Counted from the first letter of the stretch, positions 9,922 to 20,484 are shown. The stretch is DNA of 64,000 nt from Sulfurimonas sp. (GCA_026988245.1 JALSLR010000008.1:1-64000), one strand, 5' to 3'. Made by a program: numbers and translations. The notes: a model not told the origin generated them from the letters alone.

Positions 9922-11501
9922 TGAAAACACTCAACAAACAAACACTTTTTGACTCCTTAGCATCACGTTTTAGTGGTGATGCTAAGAAACTCTCAGATAT
10001 TCCAAACCCTGCTTTACTTCATGATGCTAAGAGAGCCGCGAAAAAAATAGCTGAGGCGGTAACAACTAACAAACGCATAACACTCGTGGGAGACTATGAT
10101 GTTGATGGAGTTAGTTCTACTGCCATTATGGTGGAATTTTTTAGACAAATTCCATATCCGCTAGAGGCTATCATTCCTAACAGATTTCATGATGGCTATG
10201 GTGTTAGTCCTAATGTGTTGCAACGGATAGATGCCGATTTAGTTATAACTGTAGACAATGGTATCTCCGCCATAGAAGCGGCTAGGATTTGCAAAGAGCG
10301 TGGTATAGAACTCATCATTACAGATCACCATACTCCATCTGAGATTTTACCTGATGCCTATGCTATTGTTGACCCTAAACTTGATTCTTGTGAGTACCCA
10401 TTTAAAGAGATATGTGGAGCGCAAGTTGCATGGTTACTTTTAGGACTTGTTAAAAAAGAGTTACAACTTAACATCAATATGAAACAGTTTCTTGACATCT
10501 TAGCCATTGCAATTATCGCTGATATAATGCCACTTATAGATATAAACCGTACACTTGTATTGGAGGGACTAAAAGTTCTTATGACTTCTACTCGTCCATC
10601 ATCAATAATAATTCGAGATTTTTTAAATAAAGCCAAAATCACAAGTGAAGATATCGCATTTAATATTGCCCCTCGTATAAATTCGGCTGGTAGATTAGAG
10701 GACGCAAGTATAGCACTTGATTTTTATGTAGCACAAGATATAAACACAGCCTATAAACAGTTTGAACTCTTAGGGCAACTCAATGACTTAAGGAAAGAGA
10801 CTGAAGCGCAAACGACAAAAAGTGCAATACTCAGTGCTAGTCATGATGCTAAGGTGATTGTAGTAGCGGGTGAGGACTGGCATGAAGGTGTTGTAGGGAT
10901 AGTAGCAGCTAGACTTGTTGATAGGTTTGGAGTACCAGCGATAGTCCTTAGCATAAAAGGTGATGATGCTAAGGGGAGTGCAAGAAGCATAGGGGATGTG
11001 AACATCTATGAACTCATAAAAACTAATGAAAGATTTTTAACTAAGTTTGGCGGTCATAAGATGGCTGCTGGACTTGGACTCAAAACAAAAAATATAACTG
11101 AGTTTACCAAAGAGATAAATCTCTTAGCATCGCAACTTGACCCTAAAGAGTTCATACCAAAAGAGCAACTCCTTGGTAGTCTTGAAACGAACGCTATAGA
11201 CTTAGAACTCCTTAGCATCATGGAGGAGTTTGAGCCTTTTGGAGAAGCAAATCCACGTCCAACCTTTATGATAAAGGATGCTCAGATACTACAAATCAAA
11301 ACAATGGGTAAGGATAAAAATCATTGTAGAATCACCATACGTCAAAACACCCATGATACCAAGACTTTAGAGCTCATACTCTTTAAACAGGTATTAGAGA
11401 TGCCAAAGGACAAACAAATATCTTGTTCCTATACGGTATCTAAAAATGAATGGAATAATCAAATAAACACTCAACTACTCATAAGTAAACTATACTTATA
11501 A
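9921..11501 (+). CDS. recJ: Single-stranded-DNA-specific exonuclease RecJ
   Basis: LVGDYDVDGVSSTAI, DHH motif ITDHHTP. Confidence 0.95.
   Translation: MKTLNKQTLFDSLASRFSGDAKKLSDIPNPALLHDAKRAAKKIAEAVTTNKRITLVGDYDVDGVSSTAIMVEFFRQIPYPLEAIIPNRFHDGYGVSPNVLQRIDADLVITVDNGISAIEAARICKERGIELIITDHHTPSEILPDAYAIVDPKLDSCEYPFKEICGAQVAWLLLGLVKKELQLNINMKQFLDILAIAIIADIMPLIDINRTLVLEGLKVLMTSTRPSSIIIRDFLNKAKITSEDIAFNIAPRINSAGRLEDASIALDFYVAQDINTAYKQFELLGQLNDLRKETEAQTTKSAILSASHDAKVIVVAGEDWHEGVVGIVAARLVDRFGVPAIVLSIKGDDAKGSARSIGDVNIYELIKTNERFLTKFGGHKMAAGLGLKTKNITEFTKEINLLASQLDPKEFIPKEQLLGSLETNAIDLELLSIMEEFEPFGEANPRPTFMIKDAQILQIKTMGKDKNHCRITIRQNTHDTKTLELILFKQVLEMPKDKQISCSYTVSKNEWNNQINTQLLISKLYL
9956..9986. repeat. 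Inverted pair of the GATGCTAAG word inside recJ
   Basis: CTTAGCATCAC-gttttagtg-GTGATGCTAAG. Confidence 0.9.
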
Positions 11502-11525
11502 TGTTAAAAAGTCTTTGGAGTTTCA

Positions 11526-13661
11526 ATGGGTGAGATAGATGATTGTATAAAAGCTAGATCATTCATCACCTCATTGAAGGTGCTAGACAATAAAGAGATA
11601 GCCTTTGCAACAAAGCTTCATGGCATTAAAATTTGTACACCTCAAGAGTGTAGCGTAAAAATCAACTTCGCGAATCAACTTCTTAACTCCTCAACAACCG
11701 CCATATGTTTTAACCATGACGGGACACTTTTAGCTTTTGCTAATGATAAAATTTTATATATAGTTAGCCTAGTCTCAAAAGAGATACTCAAAACAATACA
11801 CACTGAAAATGAACCTATCCATCTCCTTACTTTTGATGAAAGCTCCATGCATATCATAGCAGGAAGCAGCAATGGTAGAGTGCTACACTATAGGATAGAG
11901 GGTTTATCTTTGTTATGCAGATTATGCTCATTTCCATACCACAGAGAAGACAGCCTCAACATGCGAAAAAATTATGTTAGTGCTTTTGTATTTAGAAAAA
12001 ATATACTTGCTACAACTGGTTTTGGAGGCACCATTCATATTATAGATATACATTCGCGTGCCAATAATATCGTACTTGAAAATGGGAAGACCAGGACCAA
12101 TGCACTATGTTTTTTAGATGACAACACAATCATCAGTGCTAACTTTGATGGGGTCATAAAACTCTTTTTAATCAAAGAGAAAAAACTTCTCAAACAACTA
12201 GACTCAACATTAAGTAGAATAAGACAGATTGCTCTCATGCCAAACAAAAATTTTGCAATGCTATGCTCACATACAAACTATGTATCTATTATAGATCTAA
12301 GAAGTTTTAAACTTATTCATGAAAACTATATAGAGTTTGAAGATGTAGTCACTCGGATAGCTGTATTGGATGAAGATACTATAGTTGTTTCTTTAAAAAA
12401 TGGAAAAATACAAAAGTTAATACTTGCAAGTACTCAAAAACTTGAATCTCTCATTCTACATAATTCTTTGGAAAAAGCATTTTTGCTTGTTCAAGATGAG
12501 CCTATGCTTCAAGATACCGATAGCTATAAAAAATTGCAAACACTATATAGTAATATATATAATGAAGCAACAAATGCCTTAGTGAATCAAAATATATCCT
12601 TGGCTAACGAACTTTTAAGCCCCTTTACGTCTCTTCAATCCAAAAAACAAGAGATTAATCTTCTTTTTCTTGCTTTTAAACATTACAATAGACTAAAAAT
12701 TTTCTTTTTAGAAAAAAAATATACTCTAGCCTATGCAATATGTACAAAATATCCCGAACTAGAAAATACACCTATTTATAAAAAGATGGAAGAGGTCTTT
12801 AAAGAGGTCTTTAAAAATGCTCAAAGACAAATGCTTCTCAAGCAACCACATAATGCAAAAGCTCTTTTAGGTGACTACATTACTATTCCAGTTAAGAGAA
12901 GTATGATAGAACTTATCTTAAAACAAAACAAAGAATTTATAGAGTTCATAGTAGCTGTTGATAAAAATGAATATGCCAAAGCATCCTCTTTAAGTAGTAG
13001 AAATAAAACTCTTATGTTGATTCCAAGCTATACCCAACTCACGAATAAACTCAATGAATATCTTCAAGATATCAAAGCCTTTTTAAAGCAGGGTGATACA
13101 CATAGTGCTTACAAAGTACTAGACTCCATCCAAGATGTTATATATCTAAAATCTCATACAAGGATACTTCGTAGTGAGGCCAGGAGCATAGAAATCTTGC
13201 AAAAAAACTATGCAAAAAATGATTTTAAGGCATGCTTTGAAACAATAGATAAATATCCGTATCTTAGCAATACTGACTTAGGTGAACTTTTATCGGAACA
13301 TTGGAAAAAGATTACACATAAATGTGAAATATATGCACTCAAAGGTCAAGTGAATGAGATAAAAAAACTTCTTGGGGAGCTTATTGATTTAGAGGGAAGA
13401 CTTGATAAGATAGGTGACTTATTTCGTGTAGCTTACCATATAAGAATCAAGACTTATATCTTTAAAAAATCTTACCCCCATGCTGAAAAAACCATCTATG
13501 CTTACATAGATACATTTGGCATAGATAATGAACTAAGAATTCTAATGAAAAGATTTGAAGTAAAAGCTAAAAAGAAACTAGCAATAACTCAAGATTTGCA
13601 AACAACAATGACACGAGATAATTGGCTTAAATCCAGTCTAATTTTTAACAATTCTAACTAA
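11526..13661 (+). CDS. WD40-like beta-propeller protein with helical-repeat C-terminal half
   Basis: N-terminal repeats (FNHDGTLLAFAND, FDESSMHIIAGSSNGRVLHY, FLDDNTIISANFDGVIKLF) then helix-rich region. Confidence 0.75.
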   Translation: MGEIDDCIKARSFITSLKVLDNKEIAFATKLHGIKICTPQECSVKINFANQLLNSSTTAICFNHDGTLLAFANDKILYIVSLVSKEILKTIHTENEPIHLLTFDESSMHIIAGSSNGRVLHYRIEGLSLLCRLCSFPYHREDSLNMRKNYVSAFVFRKNILATTGFGGTIHIIDIHSRANNIVLENGKTRTNALCFLDDNTIISANFDGVIKLFLIKEKKLLKQLDSTLSRIRQIALMPNKNFAMLCSHTNYVSIIDLRSFKLIHENYIEFEDVVTRIAVLDEDTIVVSLKNGKIQKLILASTQKLESLILHNSLEKAFLLVQDEPMLQDTDSYKKLQTLYSNIYNEATNALVNQNISLANELLSPFTSLQSKKQEINLLFLAFKHYNRLKIFFLEKKYTLAYAICTKYPELENTPIYKKMEEVFKEVFKNAQRQMLLKQPHNAKALLGDYITIPVKRSMIELILKQNKEFIEFIVAVDKNEYAKASSLSSRNKTLMLIPSYTQLTNKLNEYLQDIKAFLKQGDTHSAYKVLDSIQDVIYLKSHTRILRSEARSIEILQKNYAKNDFKACFETIDKYPYLSNTDLGELLSEHWKKITHKCEIYALKGQVNEIKKLLGELIDLEGRLDKIGDLFRVAYHIRIKTYIFKKSYPHAEKTIYAYIDTFGIDNELRILMKRFEVKAKKKLAITQDLQTTMTRDNWLKSSLIFNNSN

Positions 13662-14945
13662 GGCCTCTGCGATATCAGCATACGGAATTTGTTCATCTGA
13701 TTTTTGGGACATAAACAGCTCCATCTCTGCTTTTTTTTCCATAGCTTCATCAAGTTCAGCATCTGTCCCTTTAGCATATGCACCTATACGTATAAGCATC
13801 TCATTTTCTTTTAAAAGTGTGTACATTCTGCGAAATTTCATGACGGCATTTAGATGTTCTTCATTTATAATGTCGTTCATAACTCTTGAGGCAGAATTGA
13901 GTATGTGAATGGGTGGATAGATACCAAAGTCTGTAAGTTCACGAGAAAGCACGATATGGCCATCTAAGATAGAACGAGATTGATCAGCGATTGGATCACT
14001 CATGTCGTCACCCTCTATAAGTACAGTAAAAAAAGCAGTAATGCTTCCTTTGCCCTCCTCTTTTCCTGCACGTTCCATAAGTTGTGGCAAAAGGGTAAGA
14101 GATGATGGCGGGTAACCTTTTGAAGTTGGAGGCTCTCCAAGGGCTAGTCCTATCTCTCGCTGAGCCATTGCAAACCTTGTTACTGAGTCCATAATAAAAA
14201 GAACATCTTGCCCTTGGTCTTTAAAGTGTTCCGCTACACTCATAGCAGCAAAAGCACCATACTTCCTCATCAGTGGAGAGTCATCAGAGGTAGCAACAAT
14301 TATCACTGTGTTTTCTAAATTTCCTCCGAGATTTTTCTCTATAAACTCAGGAACCTCACGACCACGCTCACCTATGAGCGCTACTACTTTTATGGGTGCC
14401 TGCGAACCACGAACAATCATCCCCATCAGAGTAGACTTCCCTACCCCACTTCCCGCAAAGATGCCAAGCTTTTGACCCTTTCCACAAGTAAGTAAACCAT
14501 CTATACTTTTGACACCTACACTAAAAACTTCATCTATCATGCCACGCTTCATAGCAGCTATAGGCGCTTTAATAATTGGCACAAATTTTGTAGTTTTAAT
14601 GGCACCTTTGCCATCAATAGGACGCATAAATGGGTCTACAACTCTACCTATAAGAGCATCACTCACAGGAATATTTAAACCATTTGAATCTATGTATACT
14701 TTATCGCCAGCACTAAAGCCCTCCACAAAACTAAATGGTGTTATAAAAAAAGTATCACCATCTATCTCTGTAACCATTCCTACTGTTTCTTGTGCAGAGG
14801 TATTTGAAATAATTCTCACCATATCACTAATACTGACATTAAGTCCTATAGCTGTTATAACAGTAGCATTTATCTTCACCACTTTTCCAAAATGCACAGA
14901 ATGATTTAATGATGAGATTCTGCTTTTAAGTGAAGAGAGGGGCAT
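13638..14945 (-). CDS. fliI: Flagellum-specific ATP synthase FliI
   Basis: IFAGSGVGKSTLMGMI, VALIGERGREVPEFI. Confidence 0.96.
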   Translation of the reverse strand: MPLSSLKSRISSLNHSVHFGKVVKINATVITAIGLNVSISDMVRIISNTSAQETVGMVTEIDGDTFFITPFSFVEGFSAGDKVYIDSNGLNIPVSDALIGRVVDPFMRPIDGKGAIKTTKFVPIIKAPIAAMKRGMIDEVFSVGVKSIDGLLTCGKGQKLGIFAGSGVGKSTLMGMIVRGSQAPIKVVALIGERGREVPEFIEKNLGGNLENTVIIVATSDDSPLMRKYGAFAAMSVAEHFKDQGQDVLFIMDSVTRFAMAQREIGLALGEPPTSKGYPPSSLTLLPQLMERAGKEEGKGSITAFFTVLIEGDDMSDPIADQSRSILDGHIVLSRELTDFGIYPPIHILNSASRVMNDIINEEHLNAVMKFRRMYTLLKENEMLIRIGAYAKGTDAELDEAMEKKAEMELFMSQKSDEQIPYADIAEALVRIVKN

Positions 14946-15530
14946 TTAGTAGCGTGTACCTGTTGGTGAATTTATGAGTGAAAAAAATTCACTGCGTGTT
15001 TTTTCATCTTTTTTAAACAAGCCTCTTAATGCCGATGATGTTGTTGTAGAGTTTATCTTCTCAACCCCACGCATCTCCATACACATATGACGAGCAACGA
15101 CGACTACTGCTACACCTTTTGGGGCAATAGTTTCCATAATAGCATCGGCAATTTGCTCTGTGAGTTGTTCTTGAATCTGCATTCGTCTAGCAAAAACATC
15201 TACAACACGAGGAATCTTTGAAAGCCCAACAACTTTTCCATCTGGAATGTAGGCTACATGAACACGACCGATGATAGGAAGAAGATGATGTTCACAGGTA
15301 GAATAAAACTCTATATCTTTGATGAGCACCATCTCATCATTTGAAGAGGTAAACAAAGCAGAAGATAAAATCTCTTTTGGATTTTCATTATATCCACCAT
15401 ACATAAACTCATATGCTTTTCTCACTCTAGCTGGGGTTTTTTCTAAACCTTCACGAGTTGGATCCTCTCCAACATGTGTCATCATAGTTTTTACAGCGTT
15501 TTCAAATTTTGTATCTTTAGAGTCAAACAA
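14946..15530 (-). CDS. folE: GTP cyclohydrolase I
   Basis: [22 protein letters not shown]. Confidence 0.97.
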   Translation of the reverse strand: MFDSKDTKFENAVKTMMTHVGEDPTREGLEKTPARVRKAYEFMYGGYNENPKEILSSALFTSSNDEMVLIKDIEFYSTCEHHLLPIIGRVHVAYIPDGKVVGLSKIPRVVDVFARRMQIQEQLTEQIADAIMETIAPKGVAVVVVARHMCMEMRGVEKINSTTTSSALRGLFKKDEKTRSEFFSLINSPTGTRY

Positions 15531-15640
15531 ATTCTCAACCTTTTATAAATTAAGTAATTATACACTAAATTCTTTCATATAAAAGCTTTGATTAAACAAT
15601 ATCTTCGCATAATGTGATTAATTTTTAACAAGGGATAATA

Positions 15641-17542
15641 GTGAAGATTATATTAATGATGTTTATACTTCTAGGCTCTTTGTTTGCTGAAGAATTTACT
15701 TTAGGGAAAATAACAAATGGGAAAGTTAGTAAAGTAAGCTACTTTAACCGTATAGGTGTACCAAATGTATATGTCTCTACCCAATGTCCAAAAAAAGGTG
15801 ACTGTTGGGATGTTATCAGAAATACTCAAGGCAAGGTGATACAGTCCTTTTCCACAAGTGATAGCGTTGGAACTATTGGGGCTGGAAGATATAAAGAGAG
15901 GGCTTATTTGTATTACTCATATACCTACGGACCCCAAAAAGATAGAAAAACAAAATATTATCTAATAGATGAGAATCTCAAACAGTACAAAATTCCTCCA
16001 CATAGAGGGAGTGTTAGCATCATCACTAAAGATAGGGATTTCATACAAGTAAGCACTTATGGTGTATATAAAAATAATGAATTAATTCTTTCAAATGATG
16101 CCATAGAGTTATCATCTATCGCAAATAATCCAAACGGTGATATAGCAATTGCCGCGCTGCTCAAAAGTTCCAGCGAGGTGATAGTGAGTAACCTGAAGGA
16201 GTGGAAAAGTACTAATGTCGTTCTTTCTAAACATGGAGATAGGACTGGCATACTTAGCGTGTATCCAAAAGATAAAGATAATGTCTATATGAGTATATAT
16301 AAAAATATAAATATCTTCAACAAAGGACTTATGGGGGCTCATGTGGACTTTAAAAACGATACACTTGAAAAAGGTTGGGTTTTTAATTCCGCAGAACGTA
16401 ATGTTGGGTTCGATCCCTCTATCTATATTGAAAAAGACACTTTACATATTGGAGCTACGGACTCAACCAACAGAACAGATATTCACATCATTGTCACTCC
16501 AAAAGATTACGCTGCCTTAGGTGAAGAGACACCAGGGCATATAAAAGATTTTGAGCAAGAAAGCGTCATAGATATGCTAGTTGGGGTTGGTTATTCACAA
16601 ACAAACTGGAAAGCATCTTCTAGTATCAGCGATATAGATGATTCAAACCTAGAATATGGTGAAGTTAAATACGAGATAGGAAAATCTTTATATAAATCTG
16701 TTTATTTTGAAGGTCGATACGACTCTATGAGTCTTTCTGTTGCCTATTTGCAAAATGAAGCGCAAAGTATAGGTGGGCTAGCAGGTAAAGCAAGTAAAAT
16801 TTTAAATTTTTTAGTTGATTTTGATGGCTTCATAGGTAACTCGACTAGCTTGCGCCTCAAGGTACTTAAAGGAAATATAAATGGCATAGCTACCTTTGTT
16901 GACAATAATTTGGGAAGCACCCCTATTACAAGTTCTGGCCAAGAAGAAGAGTTTCAATCTGAGTTAGTCACCTATGGGGCTTACTTAATGATGGAGAGGG
17001 GTTGGTTTGGCGGTTTGGAGTACACCAACTATACAACTCCATCTGCCATAGGTTTTTCTGATATAAATAAAAATGTTGTACTCTACGGAATGGACCCTAA
17101 CTTTAAAATAAAGACCTATTCCTTAGTCTTTGGTTATGATGAAATATCTTATGCTAAAAGATATGAAGTCGACTTATCTAGGTTGTATCTTCAAGGTCTT
17201 GGCGGTATAGGTTGGGCAGATTTTACCCTTTCACAAGAGGCACAAGATGCGGTATTGCAAACAAGTGTTGCAAACGGAAAAACTATCAACTATACTGGAT
17301 CATTTACTGCAAATGCAGAGGTAGAACTAGGCTATATTTTTCAACAAAGATTTAAAATTGCAAGAGGTCTTGGCTATTCTTTTACAGCAGGATATAAAGC
17401 TAAATGGGCAGGGACATTTAATGGTCAAGCAAAAAATGATGGGGAAAATGATACATATATAGCAGATAACGAGTTAGAACTAGAGATGGGAAGATATGAC
17501 ATCTGGCATGGCCCATTTGCCACTGCAAATATTATCTGGTAA
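15641..17542 (+). CDS. Secreted/outer-membrane protein of unknown function
   Basis: Signal peptide MKIILMMFILLGSLFAEE; C-terminal aromatic ends suggestive of a beta-barrel. Confidence 0.6.
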   Translation: MKIILMMFILLGSLFAEEFTLGKITNGKVSKVSYFNRIGVPNVYVSTQCPKKGDCWDVIRNTQGKVIQSFSTSDSVGTIGAGRYKERAYLYYSYTYGPQKDRKTKYYLIDENLKQYKIPPHRGSVSIITKDRDFIQVSTYGVYKNNELILSNDAIELSSIANNPNGDIAIAALLKSSSEVIVSNLKEWKSTNVVLSKHGDRTGILSVYPKDKDNVYMSIYKNINIFNKGLMGAHVDFKNDTLEKGWVFNSAERNVGFDPSIYIEKDTLHIGATDSTNRTDIHIIVTPKDYAALGEETPGHIKDFEQESVIDMLVGVGYSQTNWKASSSISDIDDSNLEYGEVKYEIGKSLYKSVYFEGRYDSMSLSVAYLQNEAQSIGGLAGKASKILNFLVDFDGFIGNSTSLRLKVLKGNINGIATFVDNNLGSTPITSSGQEEEFQSELVTYGAYLMMERGWFGGLEYTNYTTPSAIGFSDINKNVVLYGMDPNFKIKTYSLVFGYDEISYAKRYEVDLSRLYLQGLGGIGWADFTLSQEAQDAVLQTSVANGKTINYTGSFTANAEVELGYIFQQRFKIARGLGYSFTAGYKAKWAGTFNGQAKNDGENDTYIADNELELEMGRYDIWHGPFATANIIW

Positions 17543-17560
17543 AGGCTTAAAAGCCTTTAC
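17539..17560. terminator. Bidirectional terminator hairpin between convergent genes
   Basis: GTAAAGGCTT-aa-AAGCCTTTAC, overlapping both stop codons. Confidence 0.7.
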
Positions 17561-19539
17561 ATAACCATTATGTGTGGAACGATAAGTGGATATTTTTTCA
17601 TTTTTCTGAAGATATGCTTACGAACTATTTGACGTAAGTCATTTTCTAAGGCTCTTGTGTTATCTATCATACCATCTTTCATATGAAGTAAGAACTGCTC
17701 TAGCACATCTTCCATCTCTTTAGCAAAAGATTTATCTTGTTTATCTGGTACTATTCCAAAAGTTGTAACTCTTGGTTTTGCTATCATTCTTGAGTGTTGT
17801 TTGTCAACTTGAGCTACAAGCATAACAACACCATCTGATGCAAGTTTTTGACGGTCTATAACTACATCATCATCTATCTTATGGTTGTTTTGGTTGTCTA
17901 TGTATGTTTTACCAGTACGGACTGACTTAACTTTTCTCATATATTTAGGAGCTATTTCTATAGTATCTCCATCATTCATGATGTGAATATTTCGTTCTGG
18001 AACTCCACAGATTATACCCGTTTCTCTGTGACGCATTACGTGGTTATATTCACCATGAATTGGTAAGAAAAATTTAGGGTTACAAAGACGAAGCATAAGT
18101 TTTTGCTCAGGGATACCTGCGTGACCAGAAACATGAAGACCCTTATCGTAAGATATAGTCGCACCTGCACGTTGTAAATGGTTTAACATTCCAGATATAC
18201 TTCCCTCATTACCAGGAATAGCACGAGATGAAAGGACAATTAAGTCTGTCGGTTTAATCTTCACATGTCTGTGCTCACCAATACTCATTCTAAAGAGTGC
18301 TGAACTTGGTTCACCTTGAGAGCCAGTTGTAACTATAAGGACCTCATGGTCACTCATAGATGCTATTTGGTCTGGTTCTATAAATATATTTTTGTTTAGT
18401 TTAACATAGTCATACTGCATAGCTATTTCAATATTACGCTCCATTGAACGCCCTATTACACAAACTTTACGACCATATTTTACACCATACTGAATAGCTT
18501 GGTATACACGGTGAATGTTTGAACTAAAAGTAGAAAGTATTACACGACCAGTAGCTTTGCTAAACACTCTATCCAATGATGGTGCTACATTTAACTCTGA
18601 TGGAGTTGGTGAGTCATTGTATGAATTTGTAGAGTCACTTAAAAGTGCTAATACACCTTTGTCTCCATAATATGCAAGTCTATGCAAGTCAGCAGTATAT
18701 CCATCTACTGGAGTGTGGTCTATCTTAAAGTCACCTGTATGAATAATCGTTCCAGCAGCAGTAGTGATAGCTAAAGATGAAGAATCTAAGATAGAGTGAG
18801 TCATGTGCATCCACTCTATTTTGAAATCATTCCCTATCTCATAAATTTCTCTTTTAATAACTGGATTAAAATGACGACGAGCCTCTTTAATATGATGCTC
18901 ATCAAATTTATTGCCAATCATTGCAAGTGGTAACGGCGAACCATATATAGGGAACTGCATCTCTTTATAAAGATACGGCATAGCACCAATGTGGTCTTCG
19001 TGAGCGTGAGTAATGATAACAGCTTTAATCTTGTCTTTGATTTCACGGATATATGTAAAATCTGGAACAAGAATATCAACACCATGCATATCTTCATCAG
19101 GAAAACTCATACCAACATCAATGAGGATAGCTTCGTTTTCAGTCTCAAATACAGTGATGTTTCCACCTATCTCACCTAATCCACCTAGTGGAGTGATACG
19201 GATTTTATCTTTTGAGTTTAAGTCAAGTTTAAAATGTGGGTTAAGTCTTTGCTTGTGTGCTTCTTGATTTAATCCAACAAATTTTTTAAGATTTTCATCT
19301 ACTGGTGTAGATTGACGACGACGCCCTCTTCCACCTTTATTGCGGTTATTGTTACTTGGTTTTGAGCTATTGCTTCTGGGTTTATTTTGATTGTTGCTAC
19401 GATTTTGATTGTTGCTACTGTTTTTATTGTTGCTTGGTTTACGCAGTGGTTGTGCTTTATTTCCATTTTTTGGAGCCTCTTGTACGTTACCATCAACTTC
19501 TTTTGGGCTTGGCTTTAAATTGCCTTTGTTATCTTCCAT
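17557..19539 (-). CDS. rnj: Ribonuclease J with low-complexity N-terminal extension
   Basis: HAHEDHIGAMPY, SGHA, N-rich NNQNRSNNQNKPRSNSSKPSNNN tail. Confidence 0.93.
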   Translation of the reverse strand: MEDNKGNLKPSPKEVDGNVQEAPKNGNKAQPLRKPSNNKNSSNNQNRSNNQNKPRSNSSKPSNNNRNKGGRGRRRQSTPVDENLKKFVGLNQEAHKQRLNPHFKLDLNSKDKIRITPLGGLGEIGGNITVFETENEAILIDVGMSFPDEDMHGVDILVPDFTYIREIKDKIKAVIITHAHEDHIGAMPYLYKEMQFPIYGSPLPLAMIGNKFDEHHIKEARRHFNPVIKREIYEIGNDFKIEWMHMTHSILDSSSLAITTAAGTIIHTGDFKIDHTPVDGYTADLHRLAYYGDKGVLALLSDSTNSYNDSPTPSELNVAPSLDRVFSKATGRVILSTFSSNIHRVYQAIQYGVKYGRKVCVIGRSMERNIEIAMQYDYVKLNKNIFIEPDQIASMSDHEVLIVTTGSQGEPSSALFRMSIGEHRHVKIKPTDLIVLSSRAIPGNEGSISGMLNHLQRAGATISYDKGLHVSGHAGIPEQKLMLRLCNPKFFLPIHGEYNHVMRHRETGIICGVPERNIHIMNDGDTIEIAPKYMRKVKSVRTGKTYIDNQNNHKIDDDVVIDRQKLASDGVVMLVAQVDKQHSRMIAKPRVTTFGIVPDKQDKSFAKEMEDVLEQFLLHMKDGMIDNTRALENDLRQIVRKHIFRKMKKYPLIVPHIMVM

Positions 19540-19548
19540 GTTTTCACC

Positions 19549-20343
19549 TTATATTAATTTTTTATATAGGTGGTGATAGTCCTTAGTGGAAACTTGATGA
19601 GGACGAATCGTCAATGTAAAATTTAATTCTTCAAAAAGAGGAAGAAGTTCAGCCTTGTCATACTTAGCAGATAAGTTTTTCATTAAAGTTTTTCGAGGTT
19701 GCGTAAATGCAACTCTAAGCATATCCTCGAACTCTTTATTTGATCTATCTTTATCTTTTTGTATCAAGAAAACTGCAGAGTCTATCTTGGGTGGTGGTTC
19801 AAAAGCAGTTGGTGGAACTTTCACAACTATGTGTGAAGTCCCTACGCTCTGAGTTATAATACCCAAAGAACCAAATACTTTTTCCCCTGCCTCCGCACAG
19901 AACTTTTCTGCAACTTCTAGCTGAGTCATTACAAGTATATTTTTACACATTGGATCAGCGAGCGCTTTTAGAATGATGTTTGTAGCTATATAGTATGGTA
20001 AGTTTGCTACCATATCATAAGGTTCATCTATAAGATGCCCATCTTCATTACTCTGCCAAACATTGAGTACATCCCCACAATTTAACTGGAGTTGTTTGGT
20101 GTTGATCTCGTCTTTAAATTTTTCTTGTAATATTTTACATAAATCGGTATCGACCTCAAAAGCTTCTACACTTTTGACATCTACTAAATATTTAGTTAAA
20201 TCACCTAAACCAGGTCCAATTTCTACGATTTTATTATCGTTGTTGGGCATCGATTGGATGATTTGATGTAATACGCTCACATCTTTTAAGAAATTTTGTC
20301 CAAATTTCTTCTTAGCTACTACACTTTTATCATTCATGAGCAA
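19549..20343 (-). CDS. ksgA: 16S rRNA (adenine1518-N6/adenine1519-N6)-dimethyltransferase
   Basis: KKKFGQNFLKD, VEIGPGLGDLT, VANLPYYI. Confidence 0.96.
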   Translation of the reverse strand: MLMNDKSVVAKKKFGQNFLKDVSVLHQIIQSMPNNDNKIVEIGPGLGDLTKYLVDVKSVEAFEVDTDLCKILQEKFKDEINTKQLQLNCGDVLNVWQSNEDGHLIDEPYDMVANLPYYIATNIILKALADPMCKNILVMTQLEVAEKFCAEAGEKVFGSLGIITQSVGTSHIVVKVPPTAFEPPPKIDSAVFLIQKDKDRSNKEFEDMLRVAFTQPRKTLMKNLSAKYDKAELLPLFEELNFTLTIRPHQVSTKDYHHLYKKLI

Positions 20344-20415
20344 TAGTGTATAACAATTTTACTTATAAAAAGATAATGCTATCAAAGAATTGTAATTTTT
20401 GATATAAGGTCTCAA

Positions 20416-20484
20416 GTGAAAAAATTATTCACTTTCTTACTTATCGTTACAATTCTTATTCTAGAGATATATAAAAACTTCTAA
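20416..20484 (+). CDS. Possible 22 aa hydrophobic micropeptide (GTG start)
   Basis: MKKLFTFLLIVTILILEIYKNF, below ORF-track cutoff. Confidence 0.25.
   Translation: MKKLFTFLLIVTILILEIYKNF

Noticed and set aside
10951-10960. Near-match CCTTAGCATA of the repeated word in recJ
   Set aside because: Does not contain the exact 9-mer, so not counted; about 15 further single-mismatch forms (for example 1309, 5492, 46854, 49171, 50743, 51420, 53001, 56454) were also left out of the tally.
16400-16420. GGGTTCGATCCC resembling a tRNA T-arm
   Set aside because: Inside a continuous CDS with no matching acceptor, anticodon or D arms.
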